Source: Streptomyces rishiriensis (GTDB lineage: Bacteria > Actinomycetota > Actinomycetes > Streptomycetales > Streptomycetaceae). Taken from it: 64,000 nucleotides of DNA. A program made the position numbers and the translations under genes. The stretch lies in the NCBI RefSeq assembly GCF_003112535.1, contig NZ_BEWA01000013.1, positions 283,356 to 347,355 on the forward strand, read 5' to 3'. The notes under the pieces are model-generated. The model did not search any database, had not been told where the DNA came from, and saw only the letters and a program-made list of their open reading frames with translations. Each line of letters opens with the position of its first letter. Position 1 is the stretch's first letter. This document shows positions 25,803 through 34,652 of the stretch, piece after piece.

Positions 25803-26774
25803 TCAGTCGTTGAGGTGGACGGTGATCTCGTTCGGGTCCTTTCCGGTGAGGTAGGCGGCGCTCATGATGTAGGCGGTGCCGCCGCGCAGGGCGATGGAGG
25901 TCGGGCCCTGTAGCCCGTCGGCGGCGGTCAGGACGGTGGTGTGGGTGCCATCGGGCTGGACGAGGGCGACCTGGTTGACGGTGTCGAGGGCGGCCAGGAT
26001 CTGGTCGCCGTGGCCGGTGAAGGCGAAGTCGTCGATGCCGGTCAGGCCGGTGGCGGTGATCTGGACCGGGCCGGCGGTCCTGTCGGGGCGGATCGGGATG
26101 CGCACGATGGTGCCCTTGTCCAGGTTGGTGGCCCAGATCGCGCCGTTGTGGACCTTCAGGCCGTTGGCGCCGAGGAATCCGGCCGGGGCCAGTGCGGGGT
26201 CGGTGGACCAAGCGGTGGCGGTGCCGCCGGCGGCGGGCACGCTCCAGACGGCGCCCTCGGAGTCGGTGATGTAGAGGGTGTGGGTGCGAGCGTCCAGGGC
26301 CAGGCCGTTGGGCAGGCTGTTCGCGGGCATCGCGGCGATCCGCTCGGGCCGGCCGCCGGGGTGCATGCGCCACACGCCGGTGAGGTCGGCGGTGCCGGTG
26401 GCGTACAGGAAGTACAGGGTCCCGTCGTGGTCCCGGGTGATGCCCACGGTCAGCGGGAAGCCCAGCGCCGGGGTGTGCACGCCGCCGTCGGCCGGCAGGG
26501 GCATGGTGGCAAGGATCCGGACGGCGCCGCCGCGGGTGACCTCGGCGACCTGGCGGCCCTTGGCGAAGGTGACGTACTGGTTGCCGTGGCGGTCCAGGGC
26601 GATGTTCTCAGGCGTCTGGCCCGCGGCCAGGTTGAAGTGCACGGCGGTCCGCGGGTGGCCCAGCGGGGCGGACGCGGCCGACGCCTGGGTCGCGCCGATG
26701 GTCGCGACCAGGCCGGTGGCCACAGCGGCGGCCGACACGGCGGTCTTGGAGAGCTTGGAGAGCTTGGTGAACAT
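25803..26774 (-). CDS. secreted SMP-30/NHL-type beta-propeller protein
   Basis: 323 residues from ATG 26774 with a gaagga site. A signal peptide covers about 1-34 (ATIGATQASAAS). Propeller blades read LAAGQTPENIALDRHGNQYV, LPNGLALDARTHTLYI, LGANGLKVHNGAIWATN and GIDDFAFTGHGDQILAALDT, as in SMP-30/gluconolactonase-like proteins. Likely a binding protein or lactonase outside the cell; metal ligands cannot be assigned by eye. Divergent from the SRPBCC gene. Confidence 0.8.
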   Translation of the reverse strand: MFTKLSKLSKTAVSAAAVATGLVATIGATQASAASAPLGHPRTAVHFNLAAGQTPENIALDRHGNQYVTFAKGRQVAEVTRGGAVRILATMPLPADGGVHTPALGFPLTVGITRDHDGTLYFLYATGTADLTGVWRMHPGGRPERIAAMPANSLPNGLALDARTHTLYITDSEGAVWSVPAAGGTATAWSTDPALAPAGFLGANGLKVHNGAIWATNLDKGTIVRIPIRPDRTAGPVQITATGLTGIDDFAFTGHGDQILAALDTVNQVALVQPDGTHTTVLTAADGLQGPTSIALRGGTAYIMSAAYLTGKDPNEITVHLND

Positions 26775-27046
26775 GGTTCCTTCGCAGGTTCCGGGCATGC
26801 GGCGGCGATGCCGACGCACAGGAAATGGATGGGTCCCGCCCCGGGCGCCAGGGCCACGGCAGGCAGCGGCCGCTACCCGGCCGTCCCCCGCAGGGACTGC
26901 TCCGAGTATTCGGTCGGGGCGGAAGGCGCAACCACTCCCTGGCGGGGATACGCACCGCCTGGGCTGGCCGCCCGGTGGGGCCGGCGCTGGAATGGACGTC
27001 GCCGCACCAGCGATCCGCAACACAGCCCAGCCCCCAGGAGGACCCT

Positions 27047-27556
27047 TTGAGCACCAGCGTCAGAGAATCCGACCCCGTCGAAGCCCAGGACGCGTCAGAG
27101 TTCGCCTTCACCCGCCGGGTGTGGGTCGATGCCGCACCCGACCGGGTCTACGGCCTGGTCAGCAACGTCTCCGCGATCGGCCGGTGGAGCCCGACGGCGA
27201 GCGACGTCGCCTTCGATCCCGGCGCCGGACCCGAGACCGGCGCCTGGTTCAGCGGCACGAACCGCCGCGACGGCAGGCAATGGACCACCCGGTCCCAGAT
27301 CGTGACGGCCGTCCCCGGCACCGCGTTCGCGTTCGTGGTCGGCGGCGCCGCCGACGGCATCGTGCACTGGAGCTGGACCTTCCACCCAGCGGGTCGCGGA
27401 ACCGTCGTCGAGCAGTCCTGGCGACTGCTGCGCCTCGACCCGGTACTCGGCACCGACCGCGCCGACCTGGAGCGCCTGCGCGACTTCATGGCCGACAGCG
27501 TCGACATCACCCTGCTCTCCCTCGCCCAGTGGATCGCCGAAGAACACCGTCCATGA
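27047..27556 (+). CDS. SRPBCC-family (START-like) protein
   Basis: 169 residues from TTG 27047, which sits 5 bases after a perfect caggagga site. Typical segments are RRVWVDAAPDRVYGLVSNVS, IGRWSPTA and the C-terminal helix LERLRDFMADSVDITLLSLA. The fold binds a hydrophobic ligand; roles range from polyketide cyclisation to stress protection. The XRE regulator follows in the same direction after 119 bases. Confidence 0.82.
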   Translation: MSTSVRESDPVEAQDASEFAFTRRVWVDAAPDRVYGLVSNVSAIGRWSPTASDVAFDPGAGPETGAWFSGTNRRDGRQWTTRSQIVTAVPGTAFAFVVGGAADGIVHWSWTFHPAGRGTVVEQSWRLLRLDPVLGTDRADLERLRDFMADSVDITLLSLAQWIAEEHRP

Positions 27557-27675
27557 ACACCGGGCCGCCCCGGGCCACTCCGCCGTCGGCGCGTCCACGA
27601 GGATCCGACCAGGCGGCGGTGCCTGACACCGGCAGGGAGTGGTCGGCTGCCGTACGGCTGCCCATGCTTGGGGCC

Positions 27676-28581
27676 ATGGACAGACGACGACAGCTCGGCG
27701 AGTTCCTGCAGACCCGCCGCGCACAGCTGCGACCGGAAGACATCGGCCTGCGGGTGTTCGGCGATCAGCGCCGGGTGCCGGGACTGCGGCGCGAGGAACT
27801 CGCCCTGCTGGCCGGGGTCAGCGCCTCGTACTACTCCCGGCTGGAACAGGGCCTGTCGTCCAACGCCTCCCCGCAGGTCCTGGGCGCGATCGCCCAGGCC
27901 CTGCGCCTGAACGACGCCGAGCGCCGGCACCTGCACGCCCTGGCCGACGGCGCGAAGACACAGCCGACCGGACGCCGACCGGCACCGGAGAAGGCAGGCC
28001 CGGCGGTGCGGCAGCTGCTGGACGCCCTGGCGGACGTCCCGGCCCTCGTGCTCGGCCGGCACAGCGACGTCCTGGCGTGGAACCGCGCCGGACACGCGCT
28101 GTTCGCCGGACATGTGGACAGGGGCGGCCCCGACCGCCCCGGGCAGCGGCCGAACATGGCCCGCCTGGTATTCCTGGACGGGCACACCCGCGAACTGTAC
28201 GAGGACTGGCAGGCCAAGGCCCGGGCCGTGGTCGGGACGCTGCGCCTGGCCTCCGGTCGGTTCCCGAACGACCCGGCGCTGGCCGCGCTGGTCGGAGAGC
28301 TGTCGGTGAACAGCGCCGAGTTCGCGGGCCTGTGGGCCGACCACCGGGTCAAGGCCGGCGACACGGCGCTCTACCAGATGCGTCACCCGCTGGTCGGCGC
28401 CATGACCGTCACCCAACAAGCCCTGCGTACCGAACAGGACCAGCACGTCGTCATCGCGACCACCGAGGCCGGCTCACCGTCGCGGGCCGCGATGACACTC
28501 CTGGTCCACACCGCGGCCACCAGCCCGGACCGCTCCGAGCCGGCCACCGAGGAATCCCGCGCGGTGCCGCTGCCCGAGTAG
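27676..28581 (+). CDS. XRE regulator with MmyB-like ligand domain
   Basis: 301 residues from ATG 27676. Start MDRRRQLGEFLQTRRAQLRP, HTH around VPGLRREELALLAGVSASYY SRLEQG, then an MmyB-like domain (VLGRHSDVLAWNRAGHALF, NMARLVFLDGHTRELYEDW, LVGELSVNSAEFAGLWADH). These usually repress neighbouring dehydrogenase or detoxification genes; here the SRPBCC and propeller genes are the likely targets. Confidence 0.92.
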   Translation: MDRRRQLGEFLQTRRAQLRPEDIGLRVFGDQRRVPGLRREELALLAGVSASYYSRLEQGLSSNASPQVLGAIAQALRLNDAERRHLHALADGAKTQPTGRRPAPEKAGPAVRQLLDALADVPALVLGRHSDVLAWNRAGHALFAGHVDRGGPDRPGQRPNMARLVFLDGHTRELYEDWQAKARAVVGTLRLASGRFPNDPALAALVGELSVNSAEFAGLWADHRVKAGDTALYQMRHPLVGAMTVTQQALRTEQDQHVVIATTEAGSPSRAAMTLLVHTAATSPDRSEPATEESRAVPLPE

Positions 28582-28702
28582 CGGGCTCCCGGCACCCCCT
28601 CCCCCCCTTCTCCGCCCTCCTGTCTCACTCGGCAGCCGTCCCGGTCGTGTGCCGCCCGGTTCCGACGGAGCCCCGCACTCGTGCCTCCGACGGAGCCCCG
28701 CA

Positions 28703-29189
28703 TGCCATGGCACAGAGGTTGTCGATCACACGCAATGCCGTCCCCGCCGCCGGCAGCCGAAACGGACTCTTACCTTGGCATTTGCCGTGGAGCGGCGATG
28801 AGGGCGATGGCGATCGCGCCGCCACCCACCGGCGGCAGGCCGTACGTACCGAGCGCGGAAACGGGCGCGTTGCGCGAAGCCGTCGAATCGAAGCGGGAAC
28901 GAAGAGCCAGGTCCGCAACGGCACTCCACGCGCGCCGCCCACGTGACCTGACAGATCCCTCCGCGCCCCCGCACAAAGACGTCGGGCATCCCTGTTCAGT
29001 CGCGACGGCTTCGCAAGGTCGGCCCCTGCTTCGACGAGCCCGAACACGAGCAGGGCCGCATCGCACGGGCCATGTCCTCCGCTCAGCGTCGTGCCCGTAG
29101 CGTGCCCTTCAGAGCGGCCAGCCACGGTCGGCAACGGTGCCACCAGCCACTCACACCTGCGGCGACACAGCGAATCTGTGCGGGTCAGA
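28703..29189. repeat. 487-base direct repeat, copy R2
   Basis: Second copy of 22384-22870. It occupies most of the 735-base stretch between the XRE/MmyB gene and the next gene; the remaining DNA shows no gene. An 11-base tcccaagctga, shared with the tRNA-Gly anticodon arm, follows at 29210-29220, near the place where R1 is followed by the longer att copy. Confidence 0.93.
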
Positions 29190-29316
29190 AGCCCTTCATG
29201 CCGCAATCCTCCCAAGCTGAGGACGCCACAGCGCAATCACACGCCGTGCTGTACGGCAGCCTCCCACGCACCCGACCATGGCCGAGGGCAACTCCATAGC
29301 CCGAGGAGGAGAGCGC

Positions 29317-29820
29317 ATGGCGGACGGGGAAGCGGCAATCCGCGCTGTGGCGCGCCGCGCTGACCACGTGTACTGGGTACGGGAGTGGCCCGACAAGCCG
29401 ACCTGGCGGGACCGGCTTCGCCGATGGATGGACCCCGCGTCGTACCACTTCGACCGGACCGCCACCCCGCCGGAACCCTGGGTCGACCGGCCCGCCGGCT
29501 ACTACGAGCGAACAGGCTGGCGCATCCGTGCGGCCTACGTCAGATCCGACCTGGCTTTCGAGGTCGAGTACGTGGTCTGCAATCCGTGCAAGATCGGCTG
29601 GGTGGAAGCGCCTTACGCCTACGAGGGTTATAAGCGCTGCGGCCTCGCCTCAGCCGCTCTCCGGTCCGTGCGCAGTGTCTACCCGGGAGTCCAGTGGCAC
29701 ACGGGCGGCGGCCATGTCCGCGAGGCCGAGCCCTTCTGGAGTGCTGTCGGCGTCGGCGTGGCCGGCGGCTACACCCAGCGAGGAAGATGCCGTCATGTGG
29801 AACCGCGGCGAGCCCAGTGA
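29317..29820 (+). CDS. GNAT-like conserved hypothetical
   Basis: 167 residues from ATG 29317 (gaggaggag site); ATG 29278 is an alternative. The core YVVCNPCKIGWVEAPYAYEG then YKRCGLASAALRSVRSVYP resembles the acetyl-CoA loop region of GNAT enzymes (R/K-x-x-G-L-A/G). The N-terminal acceptor half is divergent. Likely an acetyltransferase relative; substrate unknown. Confidence 0.62.
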   Translation: MADGEAAIRAVARRADHVYWVREWPDKPTWRDRLRRWMDPASYHFDRTATPPEPWVDRPAGYYERTGWRIRAAYVRSDLAFEVEYVVCNPCKIGWVEAPYAYEGYKRCGLASAALRSVRSVYPGVQWHTGGGHVREAEPFWSAVGVGVAGGYTQRGRCRHVEPRRAQ

Positions 29821-29987
29821 GCATGAAGACACTCCCAGGTCCGTGACCAGGGCACATGTGATGGCCGCCCCCTCTCGGTTTCCGTCTCGTTCAGCCCGTT
29901 CACGGCCGTTCAGGCGAGACCAGGGGCGGTACACGCTCAGACGTCCGGCCGTCCATGAACGCAGGTCGAGGCAAGTAGCTTGACGCC

Positions 29988-30341
29988 GTGGACGATGAAG
30001 AGATCCCCCTCAGGCTCACACGCGATCAAGCGGTCGTGCTGTCGGACTGGCTCTACCAAGTCATGTTCCGGTCCAACGACCTTGAGGGGATCGTGCACGA
30101 CCGAGCCGTCTGGTCGCCGATCCACGCGATCTCCGGGACGCTGGACAAGACGCTGAGCGAGATCTTCATGCCCGACTACGGCCCACGTCTTGAAGCAGCC
30201 AAAGAACGTCTCCGCGCCGATCTGTACGGGGAAGCTGACGATCCGACGACCGCGGGCCAGGACACGGCCGACGCACCACGAGCGCACCGGATCGAGCGGG
30301 GAACAGCGCGGAACCCCGGTGAAAGCGAGCGAGGGCGATGA
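29988..30341 (+). CDS. conserved hypothetical protein
   Basis: 117 residues from GTG 29988. The first 75 residues look well structured (LRLTRDQAVVLSDWLYQVMF, AIHAISGTLDKTLSEIF-like helices); the last 35 are Ala/Arg/Gly-rich and could be run-on. Helical, cytoplasmic, no catalytic motif. Function unknown; reads in tandem with the next gene. Confidence 0.6.
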   Translation: MDDEEIPLRLTRDQAVVLSDWLYQVMFRSNDLEGIVHDRAVWSPIHAISGTLDKTLSEIFMPDYGPRLEAAKERLRADLYGEADDPTTAGQDTADAPRAHRIERGTARNPGESERGR

Positions 30342-30441
30342 GACTCGGTACCGGGTGAACGACCACCTCAGCAGCCGTACTCGCCGCGAATGTCCGCAGC
30401 TTCCCAAGCTCGTGGTCAACCGTTGCCGGTAGCCTGGGGCG

Positions 30442-30966
30442 GTGTCGATCGATCGTGGGTCTGAGGGGGCCCTTCAACTGAAGTGGCAGCTGGTGGGCCA
30501 CGGTTGGGCACGGTGCCACCTGGCTGATGGCGCTCAGGCGGCGTCGGTGATCGCCAGTTACTGCACCGACGCGTTGGCGGACCTCGTAGCCGGAACAGGC
30601 GAGCTGTATGGGCAGCAGCGTTCAGCCCGGTTCTTCTTCGACGCGGAGCCCCAAGAGATCCGCTGGGTGCTCCGCACAGTGGATGACGCGATCGACGTGA
30701 CCGTCTACACGTTCTCCGACATCGCCGTCAGCCCTGACCTTCCGGACTCCGACGGCGCGGTGATGTGGCAGTCGGCCCATCCGCGACCCACATTCGCTCA
30801 CGCTGTTTTGACTGCGGCCCACAGTGTGCTCAAGGAGCACGACGAGGCCGGCTATCTCGCCAGATGGGCCATGCATCCCTACCCCGTCGCGCTGGTCCAG
30901 GATCTCCGCAGGCTGCACATCCGCGACGACGTCTGCGACCTGCCCCACGACCTGTCGTGCCCGTAG
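30442..30966 (+). CDS. conserved hypothetical protein
   Basis: 174 residues from GTG 30442. Mixed alpha/beta: LQLKWQLVGHGWARCHLADG then ASVIASYCTDALADLVAG, RFFFDAEPQEIRWVLR and an Asp/His-rich end. Soluble, no known motif. 100 bases after the preceding gene; perhaps one transcript. Confidence 0.6.
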   Translation: MSIDRGSEGALQLKWQLVGHGWARCHLADGAQAASVIASYCTDALADLVAGTGELYGQQRSARFFFDAEPQEIRWVLRTVDDAIDVTVYTFSDIAVSPDLPDSDGAVMWQSAHPRPTFAHAVLTAAHSVLKEHDEAGYLARWAMHPYPVALVQDLRRLHIRDDVCDLPHDLSCP

Positions 30967-31239
30967 GGGCACGCGGGGCCGTCGACACAGAGGGAAAGCA
31001 CGGTGTTCTCGGGGCTGGTGGAATCCGCGGGTCGCGGCCGAACCGCTCTCGCCATAGGCCCTGTTGAGGCTCGCCGAGCCCTGTCCGGCCCGATCCGGCC
31101 CGGCCCGTCCGCGAGGTTCGCTCGACTCTTCATTAATTCTCATGCGTCGCACTACGGCGCCCCCATACGATCCCGTGGCAGCCCGCACACCAGTGCGCAT
31201 ACGAGCACCGTGTGCGGGCATCCAAACAGGAGGGACCAC

Positions 31240-32634
31240 TTGACCACGTCCTTCGGCCCGCGCCAGCGTGCCGTCCTCGCCCTTCTGGGAGCCCTCGGCC
31301 TGTCACTGGCCGCGGCCGTGTCGCCCGCGAGCGCGGCCGGCGGAACTCCCACCGCACCCACCCAGTTGTTCAACGGCAACCGGAACTGCTCGACCGACGC
31401 GGACCGGCCCACGTACCTCTGGGCCGGCGGCAACGTCGTCGTCGAGGGCATCCCCGGGACCACCGACGCCGCCGACAACTCTCCGATCGGCGTTCGCTTC
31501 CAGGTCTGGCCGGTCGCCGACCCGTCGCACGTCGAGACGGTCACCCATGACCGCGCCGTCCCCGGGTTCGAGTCCCGCAGCCTCCTGCCCGGCGACATGC
31601 TCGCCGACGGGCAGACGTACGCGTGGCGGGCGCAGACGGTGGCGGGGGCCGCGGCCTCGGACTGGTCCGCTCCCTGTTACGTCACGATCGACGACACCCG
31701 CCCGGCGAGCGCGCCCCACGTCACCTCGCCGAACTACCCGCCGAACCGGTTGAACCAGGGCGGCGACCCGGTCCGGTTCACGTTGAGCGCCAACGGCGAC
31801 GACGATGTCACCGGGTTCCAGTACTCCTGGACACAGCCCGTCCCGGTCGTCGTCCTCGCGGACATCGGCGACCACGGCATCCCGCAGCCCCGCGACCTGT
31901 ACGCGGACTCGGCGCACTTCGTGCGCGCCGACGCCCCCGGCGGTTCGGCCACGCTCGACCTGGTTCCGCCGTACAGCGGCGGCGGAACCCTGTCGGTGCG
32001 CAGCCTCGACCGGGCCTTCAGCCCGTCGGAGACGACCAGTTACCGGTTCCTCGTCGGCAACACGGCGCCCACCATCGCCCCGGCCGACCCGTCGCCCGAG
32101 TTCGGCGACACGACCACGTTCACGCTCCGGCCCGACGCCGTGCTCCAGTCGAAGAGCCCGGTCGTCAGTTACTCCGTGCGCACCTTCGGCGGTCCGGACG
32201 GCGACAGGACCTTCGACGTCGCGGCAGCGGCCGACGGCACGGCGACGACGGAACTCACGATCGACGGCATCACCGGCGAGCGTCTCGAAGTGACCAGCAG
32301 GAGCGCGAACGGCTGGCTCAGTGACGCGGCATCCTGGGGCATCGACTACGACACGACTCCCACCGTCGCGTCCGACGTCTACCCCGAGAACGGTTCCGGC
32401 GGCGGGGCGGGCGTCCCCGGCTCCTTCACGTTCACGCCGAGGGTGCAGGGGATCGTGAGCTACACGTACTCCTTCGATGCGGGACCGGAGGTCACGGTCG
32501 CCGCGGGAGCCGACGGCGCCGCGCACATCGACTGGACCCCGGACTCGGACGGCGCTCACGACCTCCAGGTCTACGCGACGACCCGTACCGGCATCCCGTT
32601 GGCCGCCTACTACTACTCCTTCACCGTGGACTGA
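31240..32634 (+). CDS. large secreted protein with Ig/fibronectin-like repeats
   Basis: 464 residues from TTG 31240, 6 bases after an aggaggg site; the open frame further upstream is not family-like. A signal peptide covers about 1-34 (SLAAAVSPASAAG). Several beta-sandwich modules follow, each opening like PTYLWAGGNVVV, ASAPHVTSPNYPP, APTIAPADPSPEFG and TTPTVASDVYPE. The layout is that of Streptomyces secreted surface or matrix proteins. No catalytic domain or anchor seen. Confidence 0.75.
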   Translation: MTTSFGPRQRAVLALLGALGLSLAAAVSPASAAGGTPTAPTQLFNGNRNCSTDADRPTYLWAGGNVVVEGIPGTTDAADNSPIGVRFQVWPVADPSHVETVTHDRAVPGFESRSLLPGDMLADGQTYAWRAQTVAGAAASDWSAPCYVTIDDTRPASAPHVTSPNYPPNRLNQGGDPVRFTLSANGDDDVTGFQYSWTQPVPVVVLADIGDHGIPQPRDLYADSAHFVRADAPGGSATLDLVPPYSGGGTLSVRSLDRAFSPSETTSYRFLVGNTAPTIAPADPSPEFGDTTTFTLRPDAVLQSKSPVVSYSVRTFGGPDGDRTFDVAAAADGTATTELTIDGITGERLEVTSRSANGWLSDAASWGIDYDTTPTVASDVYPENGSGGGAGVPGSFTFTPRVQGIVSYTYSFDAGPEVTVAAGADGAAHIDWTPDSDGAHDLQVYATTRTGIPLAAYYYSFTVD

Positions 32635-32737
32635 GTCCGCGAACCGGCAGCCGACCGCCGTTCGGCCACGCCCGGGCCCACCGCAGCCGGCGGTGGGCTT
32701 TCCGCGGCCGGCCGGCCGCAGCCGCCGCGTCCCGGGT

Positions 32738-33029
32738 TCAGGACCCGGCGCGGTAGCGGGTGAGCATGAGGGCGACGGCTTCGTCCACGACCGCGGTGTC
32801 GGTGGGGTCGGGCGGCACGAAATCGGTCCGTACGAGCTGGGGCCACAGGAGCCGGCCGCAGATCACGCCGAGGAACTGCTCGGCCACGGCGGATGCCGGC
32901 TGTGTCGCTCCGTCGGTCGAGCGGAAGACGAGCGTGCCGGCCTGCTCTTCGGCCAATATCCGTGGCTGACGTCGGGAAGGGCGAGGGCCGCGCGGCGGAC
33001 GGTGTCCTGGAGCCGGTCACGGGCCGCGC
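32738..33029 (-). pseudogene. C-terminal remnant of a TetR-family regulator
   Basis: EQFLGVICGRLLWPQLVRTD and DTAVVDEAVALMLTRY, near 32745-32900, match a TetR ligand domain end. Upstream, VSAARDRLQDTVRRAALALP lies in a different frame and the N-terminal HTH is absent, replaced by the MmcQ-type gene. Truncated and frameshifted. Confidence 0.6.
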
Positions 33030-33425
33030 TCACCGGGCCGTCCGCGTGCCGGTGCCGTAGGTGCGCGGGTCGACGGGCCGCTCGGCCCTGGGCAGGTGGG
33101 CGACGACCAGCCGGTAGGAGTCGGTGACGAGCTCCCTGACGAGCTCCTTGTCGACGTCTTCACCGCTCTCCAGGGTGATCCAGTGCTTCTTGTTCATGTG
33201 GTAGCCGGGGGTGATGTGGCTGTACTGCTCCCGCAGGGCGCGGGCCTCGTCGGGATCCGCCTTGAGGATCACGACGGGACGCCCCGGGACCTCGGTCATC
33301 AGCATGAACACCTTGCCGCGCACCTTGAAGACCTCCCAGTCGGGGCCGAAGGGGTGCTCCAGCCGGGCTCCGGGGAGTTCCTCCGCGCAGTCGGCGGCGG
33401 TCTTCTGCAAAGTCGATCCGTTCAT
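33030..33425 (-). CDS. MmcQ/YjbR-family protein
   Basis: 131 residues from ATG 33425. EHPFGPDWEVFKVRGKVFML, PVVILKADPDEARALREQY, GYHMNKKHWITLE and the final LVTDSYRLVVAHLP fit the YjbR (CyaY-like fold, DNA-binding) family. Normal length. Divergent from the AraC gene. Confidence 0.9.
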   Translation of the reverse strand: MNGSTLQKTAADCAEELPGARLEHPFGPDWEVFKVRGKVFMLMTEVPGRPVVILKADPDEARALREQYSHITPGYHMNKKHWITLESGEDVDKELVRELVTDSYRLVVAHLPRAERPVDPRTYGTGTRTAR

Positions 33426-33565
33426 GGGCGGTGGGCCTCCCGGATGGTGCCGGACTGCGACGGCGAAGGGCGCGGAGGGCGCGGACGGCGCGCCGCGCGG
33501 TTGCGGCGGCACGTCCCATCCTTCCCTCGAAGCCGGCACGGCGGACGTTAGGCTGCGGACACGTG

Positions 33566-34534
33566 ATGGTCGACAAGCGACACCCCAGACCGGGCGATCA
33601 GACCGGACCGGGCCGACAGGCCGGACAGGTCAGGCCGGGCGGGCAGGCCGGACCGGGCGCGGTTCCGCTGTACGGTTTCCAGCCCCCGGTCGGTACTCCC
33701 TACGGGCTGGAGGTGAGTACCGTCGAGGAGTTCTTCGCCCAGCACGACGACTGGCCGTGGAACCCGCCCCGCCCGGGCCGGGCCACCTTCCATTACCTGA
33801 TCCTGGTCACCGAGGGCGAGTTGGCGCACGACGTCGACCACGTCACGCGGACCGTCACCCCCGGCCAGTGGCTGTGGGTGCGTCCCGGGCACGCGCAGTG
33901 CTGGCACCCTCCCGGGGCGGCCCGCGGCCCGTTCATCCTGTTCGAACCGGACGTGCTGCGGCCCGACCTCGCCCGTCTCATGGCCCCGCTCACCGCGCAC
34001 GACGCCCCTGCCGTGCTGAGCCCGCACCCCGACGACGGCGCCTGGCTCCAGCAGACGGCACTCCAGCTCCTGGACGAACACCGTGCACTGGGGCGCCGCC
34101 CCCTCGACGTCCACCACGCCCTGCGGCGCAGCCTGCTCGAATCGCTGCTGCTGCGGCTGGCCAACTCGCCGGGCATCGCCCCCGCCACGGCCGGCACCGG
34201 CCGTGCCGACAGGTACGGACGCTTCCTCGACGTCCTGGAGCTGCACTTCCGCGAACTGCACCACGCCGCGGACTACGCCGCACTGCTCGGCTGCTCGGTC
34301 CGCACCCTCAGCCGCGCCGCCCGGGACGCCACCGGCAAGGGGGTGCGTGAGCTCATCGACGAGCGGCGCCTCCTCGAAGCCCGGCGCCTGCTGGGAAACG
34401 CCCGGTGGGACGCCCGGGCCGTGGCCCTCCACCTCGGCTTCACCGATCCCGCGAACTTCGGCCGCTTCTTCCGCGACCGCACCGGCCTCACCCCGGCCGC
34501 GTACGCGGCCCGCGACACCAGGACCGATCCGTGA
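33566..34534 (+). CDS. AraC-family transcriptional regulator
   Basis: 322 residues; start ATG 33566 (GTG 33563 also possible). A Gly/Gln/Pro-rich N-terminal 35 residues, a cupin-type sensor (FHYLILVTEGELAHDVDHVT, PGQWLWVRPGHAQCWHPPG), and a C-terminal double HTH (YAALLGCSVRTLSRAARDAT, AVALHLGFTDPANFGRFFRD RTGLTP). Target genes not evident; the divergent MmcQ gene is one candidate. Confidence 0.88.
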   Translation: MVDKRHPRPGDQTGPGRQAGQVRPGGQAGPGAVPLYGFQPPVGTPYGLEVSTVEEFFAQHDDWPWNPPRPGRATFHYLILVTEGELAHDVDHVTRTVTPGQWLWVRPGHAQCWHPPGAARGPFILFEPDVLRPDLARLMAPLTAHDAPAVLSPHPDDGAWLQQTALQLLDEHRALGRRPLDVHHALRRSLLESLLLRLANSPGIAPATAGTGRADRYGRFLDVLELHFRELHHAADYAALLGCSVRTLSRAARDATGKGVRELIDERRLLEARRLLGNARWDARAVALHLGFTDPANFGRFFRDRTGLTPAAYAARDTRTDP

Positions 34535-34596
34535 GCAAGAGCGCGGCGGCGGCCCCGCGGACTCCGCGCCGTCCGGCCAACGGACGCTCCTGCTGC

Positions 34597-34644
34597 GGGA
34601 CTCCGCAACTCCGGGACTCCGGGACTCCGGGACTCCGGGACTCC
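34597..34644. repeat. gggactcc tandem repeat
   Basis: Four exact 8-base units at 34613-34644, preceded by two degenerate ones. Lies in the gap between convergent AraC and oxidoreductase genes. Confidence 0.85.
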
Positions 34645-34652
34645 GTCGACGC

